A stretch of 64,000 nt of DNA from Gemmatimonadota bacterium. GTDB taxonomy: Bacteria; Gemmatimonadota; Gemmatimonadetes; Longimicrobiales; Gaopeijiaceae. Of the stretch, positions 51,106 to 59,480 are shown piece by piece. Position 1 is the stretch's first letter. Each line of letters opens with the position of its first letter. The position numbers and the translations under genes were made by a program. The stretch lies in contig JAJEBR010000005.1 of assembly GCA_022822445.1 (NCBI GenBank), positions 1-64,000 on the forward strand, written 5' to 3'. Below the pieces are notes generated by a model, which made no database searches, had not been told where the DNA came from, and saw nothing but the letters and a program-made list of their open reading frames with translations.

Positions 51106-51360
51106 ATGGAGATCATGACTACCATCGACAGGGTCGGCCGCCTCGTTGTGCCCAAGGCGGTTCGCGAAGCGAGCGGGTTGCATCCCGGAACCCGGGTCCG
51201 ATTCCGGGTTCGCGCCGGCCGAATCGAAATCGAGCCCGTGCCGATGGACGTGTCGCTGGAACGCTGTGGCTCAGCCGTGGTCGCGGCGCCGAGAGGACAA
51301 CGGCCCGTTCTCACGGCAGCCGAGGTCGAGAAGACGACCAGCGAGGCCCGCCGGGTCTGA
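51106..51360 (+). CDS. AbrB/MazE-type antitoxin-like DNA-binding protein
   Basis: Predicted 84 residues with GGAGG at about 7 nt. The swapped-hairpin fold appears in TTIDRVGRLVVPKAVREASG and GTRVRFRVRAGRIEIEPVP. The C-terminal tail (LTAAEVEKTTSEARRV) would be the toxin-binding part in VapB-like antitoxins. No toxin gene follows, so it is an orphan antitoxin or a stand-alone regulator. It lies 25 bp after the surface-protein gene and could be co-transcribed. Confidence 0.8.
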   Translation: MEIMTTIDRVGRLVVPKAVREASGLHPGTRVRFRVRAGRIEIEPVPMDVSLERCGSAVVAAPRGQRPVLTAAEVEKTTSEARRV

Positions 51361-51435
51361 CCCGTCTCCGCGCGGCGGACACACGCAGGCTGACTCGGCG
51401 CCGAAACCCGGTTCGCGTACTTCGGCGAGGATACG

Positions 51436-51603
51436 GCTGGACATTCTGATAGTCATTCTATCGATCATAATCCGAACTCCAAAATGCACTGCCGTTTATA
51501 AAATCATGATCATCAGTATGTTATTCGGATTTGTCATCCCATATCGCACCCAGTCATGGCTGGACATTCTATCGGACATCCTGTAGCATCATAACCCGAA
51601 TCC
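51436..51603. repeat. Two 45-bp direct repeats upstream of the fic gene
   Basis: Units at 51436-51480 and 51559-51603 share GCTGGACATTCT, then ATCATAA and CCGAA. Inside each unit a 12-bp motif like GGACATTCTATC is itself repeated. The region is clearly AT-richer than the surroundings and ends 18 bp before the Fic start. This suggests an operator region for autoregulation. Nothing else is visible in the 260-bp gap. Confidence 0.6.
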
Positions 51604-51620
51604 CCACAGGAGTCCCCACC

Positions 51621-52814
51621 ATGACGGATGACCGCGAATACCGCCGCACCCACCCGTGGATCAGCTTCCGCCACCATCTGGAACGCGCGGATCCCCTCCA
51701 TTGGTCGTTGCTCGGCGAGGCGGCCGCGAGATGCGATCAGGTTGCCCGGGCAGTCCTGCCGCCCGCCGGTGCCCGTGAGCTGCACCGACTCTACCTGGTC
51801 AAGGGTGTCCGGGCCACGACGGCGATCGAGGGGAACACGCTCAGCGAGGAACAGATTGCCGCCCAGTTGGAGGGTCGTCTGGAGCTCCCGCCGTCCCGGG
51901 AATACCTGAAGCAGGAGGTCGACAACGTCTTGAAGGCGGTCGATGAGATCTTCACGGACATCGTGGAAAGTGAGCCGCCGGCTCTGTCGCCGGACTGGAT
52001 CGCCGGAGCGAACCGGCGGTTGCTCGCGGGTCTGGAGGAGCACCTCGAGGATGGTGTGGTTCCGGGAAAGATTCCGCCGCATCCCGTCGGAGTCCTGCGG
52101 TACCGGGGCGCCCCCAGGGAGGATTGCGCCTTCCTCCTCGACCGGCTCTGCCGATGGCTGGAGGGAGGCGACTGGCCCGTGCGCCCGGACCGGCACGAAG
52201 ACCGCATCGCATCCGCGATTCTCCGCGCCATCTTCGTTCACCTGTACATCGCGTGGATCCACCCCTTCGGGGACGGCAATGGACGGACCTCCCGGCTGGC
52301 CGAGTTCATGATCCTCGCGCGGGGGGGTGTGCCGTCGCCCTGCGCCCATCTTCTGTCCAACCACTACAACCTCACCCGCTCCGACTACTACCGGCAGCTC
52401 GATCGCTCCAGCCGGGCGAACGCCGGTCGCGGGGACCCGCTCGGCTTCCTGCTCTACTCGCTGCAGGGGTTCGTCGACGGCCTGCGTGAGCAGGGCGAAG
52501 TCATCGCGGGAATTCAGCTGAAGCTGGCCTGGGAACACTTCGTGTACGGTGAATTCCAACGGATCCCGTCGTCACGGGCCATGCGGCGGCGCCGCGAGGT
52601 GACCCTGGCGCTCGGCCGTGCGGGCGCGCCGGTCCGCAAGCATTCGATCCCGGATCTGAGTCCCGACCTGGCCAGGCTCTACGCGGACAGGACTCGCAAG
52701 ACGCTCACCCGGGACATGAACTGGCTGGTTAGGAAGGACTTCCTGCAGAAGGGAGAGGGCGGCTACCGGGCCAGGGTGGGGGCAATGCGCGCCTTCCGGC
52801 CCGTGCAGGGATGA
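51621..52814 (+). CDS. Fic-family protein (AMP-transferase) with N-terminal inhibitory motif
   Basis: Predicted 397 residues from ATG 51621, with AGGAG at 8-9 nt. The Fic core shows WIHPFGDGNGRTSRLAEFM (HxFxDGNGR, about 212-222). An N-terminal inhibitory helix is present in ATTAIEGNTLSEEQIAAQ (S/TxxxEG/N type, about 66-72), typical of class II, self-inhibited Fic enzymes. A winged-helix-like C-terminus (LYADRTRKTLTRDMNWLVRK) may bind DNA. It would transfer AMP from ATP to target proteins; the targets are unknown. The upstream direct repeats fit autoregulation. Confidence 0.9.
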   Translation: MTDDREYRRTHPWISFRHHLERADPLHWSLLGEAAARCDQVARAVLPPAGARELHRLYLVKGVRATTAIEGNTLSEEQIAAQLEGRLELPPSREYLKQEVDNVLKAVDEIFTDIVESEPPALSPDWIAGANRRLLAGLEEHLEDGVVPGKIPPHPVGVLRYRGAPREDCAFLLDRLCRWLEGGDWPVRPDRHEDRIASAILRAIFVHLYIAWIHPFGDGNGRTSRLAEFMILARGGVPSPCAHLLSNHYNLTRSDYYRQLDRSSRANAGRGDPLGFLLYSLQGFVDGLREQGEVIAGIQLKLAWEHFVYGEFQRIPSSRAMRRRREVTLALGRAGAPVRKHSIPDLSPDLARLYADRTRKTLTRDMNWLVRKDFLQKGEGGYRARVGAMRAFRPVQG

Positions 52815-52895
52815 CCCGCGCAGGCATGACCCCGTGCAGGGATGACCCGTGCAGGCATGACCCGCGCAGACATGACCCGCGCAGGCATGACCCGT
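52798..52895 (+). repeat. Tandem repeat of about 16 bp
   Basis: About six units of the form GCGCAGGCATGACCC follow one another from the end of the fic gene, with G/A and G/C variants. They carry repeated ATGACCC segments but no credible gene. The array has no homology to the 39-bp palindrome. The remaining gap to 53038 is otherwise featureless. Confidence 0.7.
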
Positions 52896-53038
52896 GGCGC
52901 GCGAACTCCCCGCTTGGGTAAATTATCGCCAGCACCAGTCCTCCTGGCGCCCCCTCGCACTCGGCGAGACCGGAATCCCTCCCTCCGCGACGGGTTCCGG
53001 TCGGCCCTGACGCACTCTCTTCTTCGTGAGAATCCCGA

Positions 53039-53599
53039 ATGAACCTGGACTCCCTTGGCAACCTGGGCGAATTCATCGGCGCCGTGGGCGTCGTGTTTTC
53101 GCTGCTGCTCGTCGCGCGCCAGATGAGGCTCGGCCACGAGCAGACCCGGCGCAACACGCGGAGCGTTCGCGCGGCCACCTTTAACTCGATGGTCGAGAAC
53201 AGCATCCGCCTGCTCGAGGACGTCTTCCGCGACCCCGAACTCGCCGATTTCGTCACGCGGGCGGCCGAGGACCCGGACCGGCTGGACGCCGGGGAACGGC
53301 TGCGCTGGGACTCCTACATGACGGCGGGCTTCCGCCACTTCAGCAACCTGCTCTACCAGCACGAGACGGGCGCGATGGAAGAGAAGATGTGGGAGTCCTA
53401 CCGCCGCTCCTTCAAGCACCATCTGCTCAACGAGGGCTGGGTCAACTGGTACCTCGAAAACCCCCAGCTGTTCGATGAGCGCCTCGCGGACGAGGTGCGC
53501 GGCATTCTGGAAGAGCTGGCGGATGAGGGGGTGCCGCATGCAGTGGGGTGGAAGGCGAGCGGAGGCCGCCTGGGCTTCAGGGCGTTGACCCGGGGCTGA
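53039..53599 (+). CDS. Membrane-anchored hypothetical protein (DUF6082-like)
   Basis: Predicted 186 residues. One N-terminal membrane segment (LGEFIGAVGVVFSLLLVARQ) is followed by a helical cytosolic domain with RAATFNSMVENSIRLLEDVF and WESYRRSFKHHLLNEGWVNW. Proteins with this layout are common in environmental proteobacteria and Gemmatimonadota and lack a known function. The start has only a weak ribosome site. It stands alone. Confidence 0.65.
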   Translation: MNLDSLGNLGEFIGAVGVVFSLLLVARQMRLGHEQTRRNTRSVRAATFNSMVENSIRLLEDVFRDPELADFVTRAAEDPDRLDAGERLRWDSYMTAGFRHFSNLLYQHETGAMEEKMWESYRRSFKHHLLNEGWVNWYLENPQLFDERLADEVRGILEELADEGVPHAVGWKASGGRLGFRALTRG

Positions 53600-53666
53600 A
53601 CGGGCCGGCGATAATCCCTGCGTCGCACGGCGGACTGGCGGGGTGTCGGTTGGCGCGCGGGCCGGG

Positions 53667-54449
53667 TCAGCCGCCTGAAGTGCGCTCGAGCGTCTCCAGC
53701 CAGCGGTAGCCGTATTCCGGCACGTAGGCTGGTCCGCTCACGCCTTCGGGGAACATGTCGAACCGCTCGACGCGCAGGCGGTAGCTGTCGTTGTGCCTGG
53801 GATGGAAGCCCACGATCTCGCCGCGGTAAGGGGTGCCGTTGACGACCTTGCAGTACCCGGGATGGCCGTCGCCGCACTGGACCCGGTGCCGATCGACGGT
53901 GATCTCCATTTCGGGGCCCGCCGCCGCGGTTCTCGACGCCACCCCACCCAGCAGGTACCGGCCATCTCGGTAGCGGTTGGCCTCAAGGATGTAGTGATCG
54001 CCGGCCTCGTATTCGAAGCTGGTGATCATGTCCTCGTACGGTTCGCCGTCGACCACCAGGCAGAAGTCGTCGGTGTGAAGGCAGGTGACCCGCGTCGGAC
54101 CCACCGACAGGGTCGCGGGGGTGGACGGCGCGAGGGTCTTCTCCAGCTCCTCCAGCAGACGGTAGGCGTACCGGCCGGCATCCTGCGGCGGCTCGCCGCC
54201 ATCCCAGGGATCGTATTTGCCGATCCGGAGCCGGTAGTCGTAGCCGGGCTCGTGTTCGAATCCTTCGATACCTCCGTAGAACAGCCCGCCGTCGACCACC
54301 ATGCATGACTGGGGGCCAACCCCGTAGCACCTGGCGAGCGTGGGCCCGACGGTGACTTCGCGTTCCTCAAGGTACTCGGGATCGAAGAGACCGCAGCCGG
54401 AAAGGGCCAGGGTCAGAAGGCAGATTGGAGCCGAGCGTCGGATGCGCAT
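53667..54449 (-). CDS. Lipoprotein with three DUF4377-like repeats
   Basis: Predicted 260 residues with signal CLLTLALSGCGLFDP (lipobox LSGC). Three similar units follow, each with two Cys and a C-terminal strand: ARCYGVGPQSCMVVDGG, VTCLHTDDFCLVVDGEPYED and VQCGDGHPGYCKVVNGTPYR, each with a 'GF/SFEYEAGDHY'-type ending. This is the DUF4377 pattern, a domain of unknown role in periplasmic lipoproteins. The ATG is 1 bp after the stop of the upstream propeller gene, so the two are probably coupled. Confidence 0.75.
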   Translation of the reverse strand: MRIRRSAPICLLTLALSGCGLFDPEYLEEREVTVGPTLARCYGVGPQSCMVVDGGLFYGGIEGFEHEPGYDYRLRIGKYDPWDGGEPPQDAGRYAYRLLEELEKTLAPSTPATLSVGPTRVTCLHTDDFCLVVDGEPYEDMITSFEYEAGDHYILEANRYRDGRYLLGGVASRTAAAGPEMEITVDRHRVQCGDGHPGYCKVVNGTPYRGEIVGFHPRHNDSYRLRVERFDMFPEGVSGPAYVPEYGYRWLETLERTSGG

Positions 54450-54450
54450 G

Positions 54451-55734
54451 TCAGCCCACCGACAGTCGGCCGACCACCACGGTCTTCACCCCGAGTTCGT
54501 CGGTTTCGATGAAGGCTGCCAGGCCGCCGGGGCCGAAGGCATCCGGGATTGCGGTGCCCGCCGCCGGCAAGCTGCCCAGATACGTGCCGTCCGGCGTCAG
54601 CAGATCGATGGGCCCGTCGCTCTCCGGCTCCTCGCCGCGGCGCTGCACCCAGATGGTGCCGTCCCAGGCCACGAACAGTCCGCGGATGACCGGCACTTCG
54701 GAGAAGAACTCCAGGTTCTCGATTTGCTCGCGCCGCTGCTGCCTCTCCTCATCCGCGCCCCGGCGAATGGGCTGGCCGTTGATGGTGCCACGGACGCCTC
54801 CCAGCTCGTCATCGGGTTGGGCTTCCAGCTCTCTCAGGCGGCGGCTTCTCTCGGCGCCGATCAGGCGATCCGTCACCGGTTCCGGCGCGATGGGACGTCT
54901 GAGAACACGTGAGATCCCCGTGCCAGCCGCGGCGATCTTGATCGCGTAGGCCGTGGAGTCCGCGAACGCCACGGTCCCGTCCGGGAGAACTCCCCAATAC
55001 AGCCCGGGGTTGAACGTCAGCGGTCTGGGCAGGCCAAAGAGGTTCGGGCCCTCCCCCTCCCGCCCCGGGGGAAGCCACCCGTCGACGATGGTATCGGTGA
55101 CGATCTCGTCCCCGGCCAGACTGACGAGCTCGATCGGCCGTGATGTCGCGGGGTCTCTGCGGGGGATCCGTCCGTCCGTTGCAGTCAAGCTCGAAGCGAA
55201 CGCTCTGCTGCCGATCGGCGTCGTGATCACCGCATTTGCGCCGCGCTGGGCGATGAGGAGCCCGGCGAGCGCGATCGACGGATTGCCGCCCATTCGCACC
55301 ATCCGCTCGAAGTCGCCGTTGGCGTCGAACAGGTGATAGGCGCGACGCCCGAGCTCGCGAACCACCAACCGCCCGTCCTCCATGACCACCCAGTCGGTGA
55401 TGCTGCGGAATTCGCCCGGCCCATCGCCCTCCCGCCCGATCCGGCGGATCAGCGTTCCACCGGCATCCACCACGAAGAACCTGTCGACCTGACGGTCGAA
55501 CACGTACAGCCGGCCCGCCCCGTCGAAGGCCACGCGCGAGACATCCCCGAACTGCTCCCACTCTTCGCCGCCCAGGGTGCCGATCCGGTACAGCTCCTCG
55601 AATCCGGACTCGAGCCGGCGGTCTTCGCCGGTCAACTCGATCAGTTGCCGGGCGGACGCAGGGCCCGCCGTGACCAGACACAGAACGGTGATACCGCAGG
55701 CCTTTCGCATCGTCGATTCCATAACGCTCGTCAT
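54451..55734 (-). CDS. Secreted 6-bladed beta-propeller protein
   Basis: Predicted 427 residues from ATG 55734 (MTSVMES); MRKACG at 55710 is an alternative. The signal peptide is [15 protein letters not shown]. Repeated propeller strands include [40 protein letters not shown] and [20 protein letters not shown], the NHL-like 'D..G..I..FG..G.GPGEF' motif. Such propellers serve as sensors or binding proteins in the periplasm. It is followed by the DUF4377 lipoprotein at 1 bp spacing and is divergent to the DUF5777 gene. Confidence 0.75.
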   Translation of the reverse strand: MTSVMESTMRKACGITVLCLVTAGPASARQLIELTGEDRRLESGFEELYRIGTLGGEEWEQFGDVSRVAFDGAGRLYVFDRQVDRFFVVDAGGTLIRRIGREGDGPGEFRSITDWVVMEDGRLVVRELGRRAYHLFDANGDFERMVRMGGNPSIALAGLLIAQRGANAVITTPIGSRAFASSLTATDGRIPRRDPATSRPIELVSLAGDEIVTDTIVDGWLPPGREGEGPNLFGLPRPLTFNPGLYWGVLPDGTVAFADSTAYAIKIAAAGTGISRVLRRPIAPEPVTDRLIGAERSRRLRELEAQPDDELGGVRGTINGQPIRRGADEERQQRREQIENLEFFSEVPVIRGLFVAWDGTIWVQRRGEEPESDGPIDLLTPDGTYLGSLPAAGTAIPDAFGPGGLAAFIETDELGVKTVVVGRLSVG

Positions 55735-55812
55735 TCTTCCTGCCCTTTCCTTCTCGTCCAACGCACAAGTAACCGGTTGCCGGATGCCACACCAAACACT
55801 AACTCTTCCGCC

Positions 55813-56697
55813 ATGAACACCACCAGACAAGCATGGCTCGCCCTCGCCGTTCCGCTGGCCGGCCTCGCGGCCCCGGTCGCGACCTCAGCTCAGGACGTCT
55901 TCGCGTCCACGCAGTCGGCGACGCTGCCGACCGCGGCCCCATCGAGCGCCGGCGACTTCCAGTTCGAGATTTCCCACAGGTTCGGTCACCTCTCGGATGG
56001 GGCGGGCGATCTGTGGGGGCTGGACGGATTCGTGCTGAACCGCCTCGGCCTGGCGTACTCGCCGCACGACCGGCTCACCGTCGGGGTTCTCCGTTCCAAC
56101 AGCCAGGACAACCTGGAGTTCAACGCGCGCTTCGCGGGACTGGCCCTCGATGCCGGGACGGGTCCCCTGGAATTCGCCGCGCAGGCCGGGGTGGCGTGGA
56201 ACCTGCAGGTCGAGGCGGGAGACGATCACGGGGGTCATCAGCATGCGACCCTGCACGACGGCAACGCGGGCATCGGCAATGGCGACGACGACGCGGCCGA
56301 CGACAACGAGATGCAGGCCTACGCCCAGCTGATCGCCAACACGATGGTGGGCGACCGGGTCGCGCTCGGCGTCGTGCCCGCGCTGCTCTGGAATCCCCGC
56401 ATCCAGGACCACGACGCGGCGACTACCGTGTCGGTCGGCGTGAACGGCCAGCTGTACCTCGACCAGCGGTGGAGCCTCTTCGGCGAATGGATCTTCAGCC
56501 AGTCCCGCGAGGATCAGGAGTATGACTCCGGGTCCTTCGGCGTCGAAATCCGCACGCGCGGGCACTTCTTCAAGCTCCTGGTCACCAACCAGCACCAGAT
56601 GAACTCGGCTCAGACCCTCGCCGGCGCGGCCGAGGACTTCATGGACCCGGACTCGTGGCGGCTCGGCTTCAACATCCAGCGCAGGATCCGGTTCTGA
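55813..56697 (+). CDS. DUF5777-family outer-membrane beta-barrel protein
   Basis: Predicted 294 residues. The signal peptide [20 protein letters not shown] is followed by alternating strands: [40 protein letters not shown] and [15 protein letters not shown], ending [12 protein letters not shown] with a C-terminal Phe, which fits a barrel. A His/Asp-rich loop ([17 protein letters not shown]) may bind metal. The layout resembles DUF5777 barrels found with cytochromes or electron-transfer genes elsewhere; no such neighbours are seen here. The gene to its right is in the same direction, 22 bp away. Confidence 0.75.
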   Translation: MNTTRQAWLALAVPLAGLAAPVATSAQDVFASTQSATLPTAAPSSAGDFQFEISHRFGHLSDGAGDLWGLDGFVLNRLGLAYSPHDRLTVGVLRSNSQDNLEFNARFAGLALDAGTGPLEFAAQAGVAWNLQVEAGDDHGGHQHATLHDGNAGIGNGDDDAADDNEMQAYAQLIANTMVGDRVALGVVPALLWNPRIQDHDAATTVSVGVNGQLYLDQRWSLFGEWIFSQSREDQEYDSGSFGVEIRTRGHFFKLLVTNQHQMNSAQTLAGAAEDFMDPDSWRLGFNIQRRIRF

Positions 56698-56719
56698 TCG
56701 GACCGGAAGGAACCCATCC

Positions 56720-57826
56720 ATGACCGATCGCAGCACCCCCGCCATCCTCGCGCTCTTCCTCCTGCTGCCCCCCGTCGCCGGCGCCCAGCAGATCGTCGAG
56801 ATCGACCTCGAGGCCGGCCGTACGATCATCGACGACGAATGGCGCTCCATGTACACCGGCCTGATCGCCGTGGACTGGGACCGCGGCATCCTCTACGTCG
56901 AGGACGACGAGGAGCCGGAGGGCATCATGGCCTTCTCCCTGGAGACGGGCGAGTGGATCCGAACGCTCTCGACCCCGGAGGGCGACGGGCCCCGGGAGTT
57001 CCCACAGGGCGCGCGGGGGATGGACATCGCCCCCGGCGGAGGGGTCTATGTCTCCGGCTTCATCAGGGTCATCGAATACGATCCGGAGGGGATTCCGCTT
57101 GACTTCTGGCGGCCGGAGCCACCGTCGAGCGGCCAGGTGTGCGACTTCGGTGGCGCGCCGGCGGTTCCCACCTACGAGGGGGTGGTCAGGCGGGGACCGG
57201 AAGGCGCGAGCGAGGGCGTCGGGCCCGGCCAGGGAGAGGACCTGGTCAACCCCGTGTCTCGAGAGAGACGCATGCGACCCGGGGCACAGTGGACGACGCG
57301 GACGCGGATCGTCTGTTCGGAGGACGCGGCGTATGTCGTGGTGACCTACGACGAGGGTCCGGACTCCGTATTCGTGTACCACCGGAGCGGAGAGGTGGGG
57401 AGTCTGCCGGTCCCGGCCGAGGGCGCCATCGAGGGGGAATGCATGCTGGGGGAAACTCGAGGATCGTCGGGGAGGGTCGTCCAGCCTGCCCGCCCCTGCC
57501 CGCACTGGAGCGTGAGGGCACAGGCATCGCTGGATGACCTGGGCAACGTCGTGCTCCTCGGACACGACGTGCGAACCGCCGGCGCCATCATCGATCCCGA
57601 GACCGGTTGCCATGCGCTGGTGCGCGCCCCCGATGACCGTGCCTTCCGACCCGAGCGCATCCACGCCGACAGCGCTCTGGTTTTCCGTCACGCCGTTACG
57701 ATGACGACGTACCAGGGTCGTAGCGTGCGTGCTATCCAGGCCAACTCGACGAACGGGGTGTCGCTCCACCCGATCCGCCGGGTCAGCGGCGAGCCCTGCC
57801 CGGGGATGCTGCCGACGGTGAGGTAG
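56720..57826 (+). CDS. Secreted beta-propeller-like protein
   Basis: Predicted 368 residues, with a GGAAGGAA ribosome site. Signal peptide ILALFLLLPPVAGAQQ. Strands such as WDRGILYVEDDEEPEGIMAF, EGDGPREFPQGARGMDIAPG and SGFIRVIEYDPEGIPLDFWR follow the 6-bladed propeller style. Four or more Cys (VCDFG, IVCSED, GECML, RPCPHW) suggest disulfides. It follows the DUF5777 gene by 22 bp, so the two likely form an operon. Function unknown. Confidence 0.7.
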   Translation: MTDRSTPAILALFLLLPPVAGAQQIVEIDLEAGRTIIDDEWRSMYTGLIAVDWDRGILYVEDDEEPEGIMAFSLETGEWIRTLSTPEGDGPREFPQGARGMDIAPGGGVYVSGFIRVIEYDPEGIPLDFWRPEPPSSGQVCDFGGAPAVPTYEGVVRRGPEGASEGVGPGQGEDLVNPVSRERRMRPGAQWTTRTRIVCSEDAAYVVVTYDEGPDSVFVYHRSGEVGSLPVPAEGAIEGECMLGETRGSSGRVVQPARPCPHWSVRAQASLDDLGNVVLLGHDVRTAGAIIDPETGCHALVRAPDDRAFRPERIHADSALVFRHAVTMTTYQGRSVRAIQANSTNGVSLHPIRRVSGEPCPGMLPTVR

Positions 57827-57870
57827 GGCGGGGCGGGCCGGCCTTCTACTTCGCTCGTGGTACTTGTGAC

Positions 57871-57904
57871 ATCTCATACAATCTCATATCATACTAGATG
57901 AGAT
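57871..57904 (+). promoter_or_regulatory. Operator-like repeats at the PIN toxin start
   Basis: ATCTCAT occurs at 57871-57877 and again at 57881-57887, and its reverse complement ATGAGAT is at 57898-57904 overlapping the toxin ATG. This AT-rich patch in a GC-rich region would suit binding by the antitoxin encoded downstream. CATACT near 57889 could be a -10 element. Confidence 0.5.
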
Positions 57905-58332
57905 TTGTATTGGACACGAACGTCGTGGTAGCGGCTCTGCGGAGCCCTGCCGGGGCCTCCGCGGCGCTGCTTGAGAACGCATTGGACCGGAGGTTCACCC
58001 TCTTGCTCTCCGTACCACTCGTTTTGGAATACGAGGCAATATGCAGTGCTCCTGCCCAACGAATCGCCTCTGGACTCGACGCATCCGAGGTCTCGGCGAT
58101 CGTTTCGGCTTTGTGCGCCGTTGCGGAGCCCGTGGAGAGCCGGTTCCTCTGGCGGCCCCAGCTGCGCGATCCAGCCGACGAGATGGTGTTGGAGGCTGCG
58201 GTGAACGGCCGCGCCGACGCACTTGTCACCTTCAACCGGCGGGACTTCGGCGAGGTCCCCGCAACATTCGGGATCGAGCTGCTTTCGTCGCAGCAGGTCC
58301 TGCATCGGATCCGGGGGAGTAGAGCGACATGA
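57898..58332 (+). CDS. PIN-domain toxin (putative toxin component, PIN family)
   Basis: Predicted 144-residue ribonuclease. The PIN acidic residues appear in MRFVLDTNVVVAALRSP (first Asp), PLVLEYEAIC (Glu) and DPADEMVLEAAVNGRADALV with TFNRRDF (later Asp residues). The stop overlaps the antitoxin start as ATGA, so the toxin comes first in this module, unlike the next one. The likely action is RNA cleavage that halts growth when the antitoxin is lost. Confidence 0.85.
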   Translation: MRFVLDTNVVVAALRSPAGASAALLENALDRRFTLLLSVPLVLEYEAICSAPAQRIASGLDASEVSAIVSALCAVAEPVESRFLWRPQLRDPADEMVLEAAVNGRADALVTFNRRDFGEVPATFGIELLSSQQVLHRIRGSRAT

Positions 58333-58598
58333 CCGAAAAGCGAAAGCAGACCAGCACCTATCCGCTTCGCCTGCCGTCGTCCTTGAAGGCGGCGGTCAGA
58401 GAGGTAAGCCGGAGGGATGGCACCAGCATCAACCAGTTCGTCACCACCGCCGTGGCCGAGAAGCTCTCGGCCATGCGGACGGCCGATTTCTTTGCCGAAC
58501 GAGGGGCCGAAGCCGATGTCGAGGCGGCCCGGCGGATTCTGCGGAGGCGTGGCGGGCAGCCGCCGGATCCGGACGACCGCCTGGACACGCCGACTTGA
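58329..58598 (+). CDS. RHH/HicB-type antitoxin of the first PIN module
   Basis: Predicted 89 residues. A ribbon-helix-helix is visible in TYPLRLPSSLKAAVREVSRR and TSINQFVTTAVAEKLSAMR. The C-terminal half (FAERGAEADVEAARRILRRR) would bind the PIN toxin. The start overlaps the toxin stop (ATGA). It presumably represses the operon through the repeats at 57871-57904. Confidence 0.8.
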   Translation: MTEKRKQTSTYPLRLPSSLKAAVREVSRRDGTSINQFVTTAVAEKLSAMRTADFFAERGAEADVEAARRILRRRGGQPPDPDDRLDTPT

Positions 58599-58654
58599 CG
58601 CGCGCACGGGTGACTCATATGATGAGTCAATATTGATTCACTAGATGAGTCACC
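58595..58654 (+). promoter_or_regulatory. Promoter and palindromic operator of the VapBC-like module
   Basis: TTGACG (58595-58600) and TATGAT (58618-58623) are separated by exactly 17 bp, a strong promoter match. GGTGACTCAT (58609-58618) and ATGAGTCACC (58645-58654) are a perfect 10-bp inverted repeat, and a nested near-palindrome TGAGTCAATATTGATTCA fills the space between. The antitoxin likely binds here. Confidence 0.75.
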
Positions 58655-58667
58655 TGAAAGGCCGCAT

Positions 58668-58928
58668 GTGAAACAGCTCACCATCCGAGGCCTTGGGGAC
58701 GAGTTGGCACAGGCGATTCGGCGGCTGGCCAATCGCGACGGGACATCGCTCAACCGGGCTGCCGTCAAGCTGTTGCGGCGAGGCGCGGGGCTGGAGGACG
58801 AGCCGGGACCGGACAGAGTCGGCTCGTCGCTTGATCACCTCATCGGCACGTGGAGCGCCGCGGAGGCGGATGAGATGGAGCGGGCGTTGCGGCACTTCGA
58901 GACGATCGACGAGGCCATGTGGGAATGA
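58668..58928 (+). CDS. VapB-like antitoxin
   Basis: Predicted 86 residues: MKQLTIRGLGDELAQAIRRL and then GTSLNRAAVKLLRRGAGLE, a ribbon-helix-helix of the FitA/VapB type. The C-terminal half (LDHLIGTWSAAEADEMERAL) would wrap the PIN toxin. The stop overlaps the toxin ATG (ATGA). Confidence 0.85.
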   Translation: MKQLTIRGLGDELAQAIRRLANRDGTSLNRAAVKLLRRGAGLEDEPGPDRVGSSLDHLIGTWSAAEADEMERALRHFETIDEAMWE

Positions 58929-59347
58929 GGGTGCTGCTCGACTCAAGCGCGTACGTGCAGCTGATGCGCGGGCGGAGGCGGGTGAGCAGGATTGTCCGGG
59001 ACGCCGAGGAGGTTCTGCTGTCGGCGGTCGTGCTCGGGGAGCTTCTGTACGGCTTCCGGCACGGCTCGCGCTACGAGCGCAACACCCGCCGGATGCGTGC
59101 CTTCCTCGACAACCCGTACGTTTCGGTCGTGCCGGTCGGTGAAACCACCGCCGACCGGTATTCGCGGATCGCGGCGTCGCTGCGCGCAAAGGGCCGGCAG
59201 ATCCCCACGAACGATGTCTGGATCGCTGCGCACGCGATGGAGACAGGGGCCGATCTGGTGTCGGCCGACCGCCACTTCGAGCACGTGGACGGGATCGCTT
59301 GGGTCCGGCTGAGGGCTGCGCCCCGGCGGCCGCGGCCGCCGCTGTGA
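58925..59347 (+). CDS. VapC-like PIN-domain toxin
   Basis: Predicted 140 residues. Acidic active-site residues lie in MRVLLDSSAYVQLM (Asp), VVLGELLYGF (Glu), TNDVWIAAHAMETGADLV (Asp) and SADRHFEHVDGIAW (Asp). ATG 58925 sits in an ATGA overlap with the antitoxin; the GTG at 58919 is less likely. It is a standard VapBC order, directly after the PIN/HicB-like module. Confidence 0.87.
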   Translation: MRVLLDSSAYVQLMRGRRRVSRIVRDAEEVLLSAVVLGELLYGFRHGSRYERNTRRMRAFLDNPYVSVVPVGETTADRYSRIAASLRAKGRQIPTNDVWIAAHAMETGADLVSADRHFEHVDGIAWVRLRAAPRRPRPPL

Positions 59348-59480
59348 CGGTGGGGCCGCTTGCCGCCGAATCGACGAATCGCGTGCCCCCGGCAAGGATT
59401 GACGCCCCGGGAACCGCCGCCTTACGATCCGGGCCATCCCCGCGCTGACCCTTCTCACGACGATTCCGGACGGTAGACCG

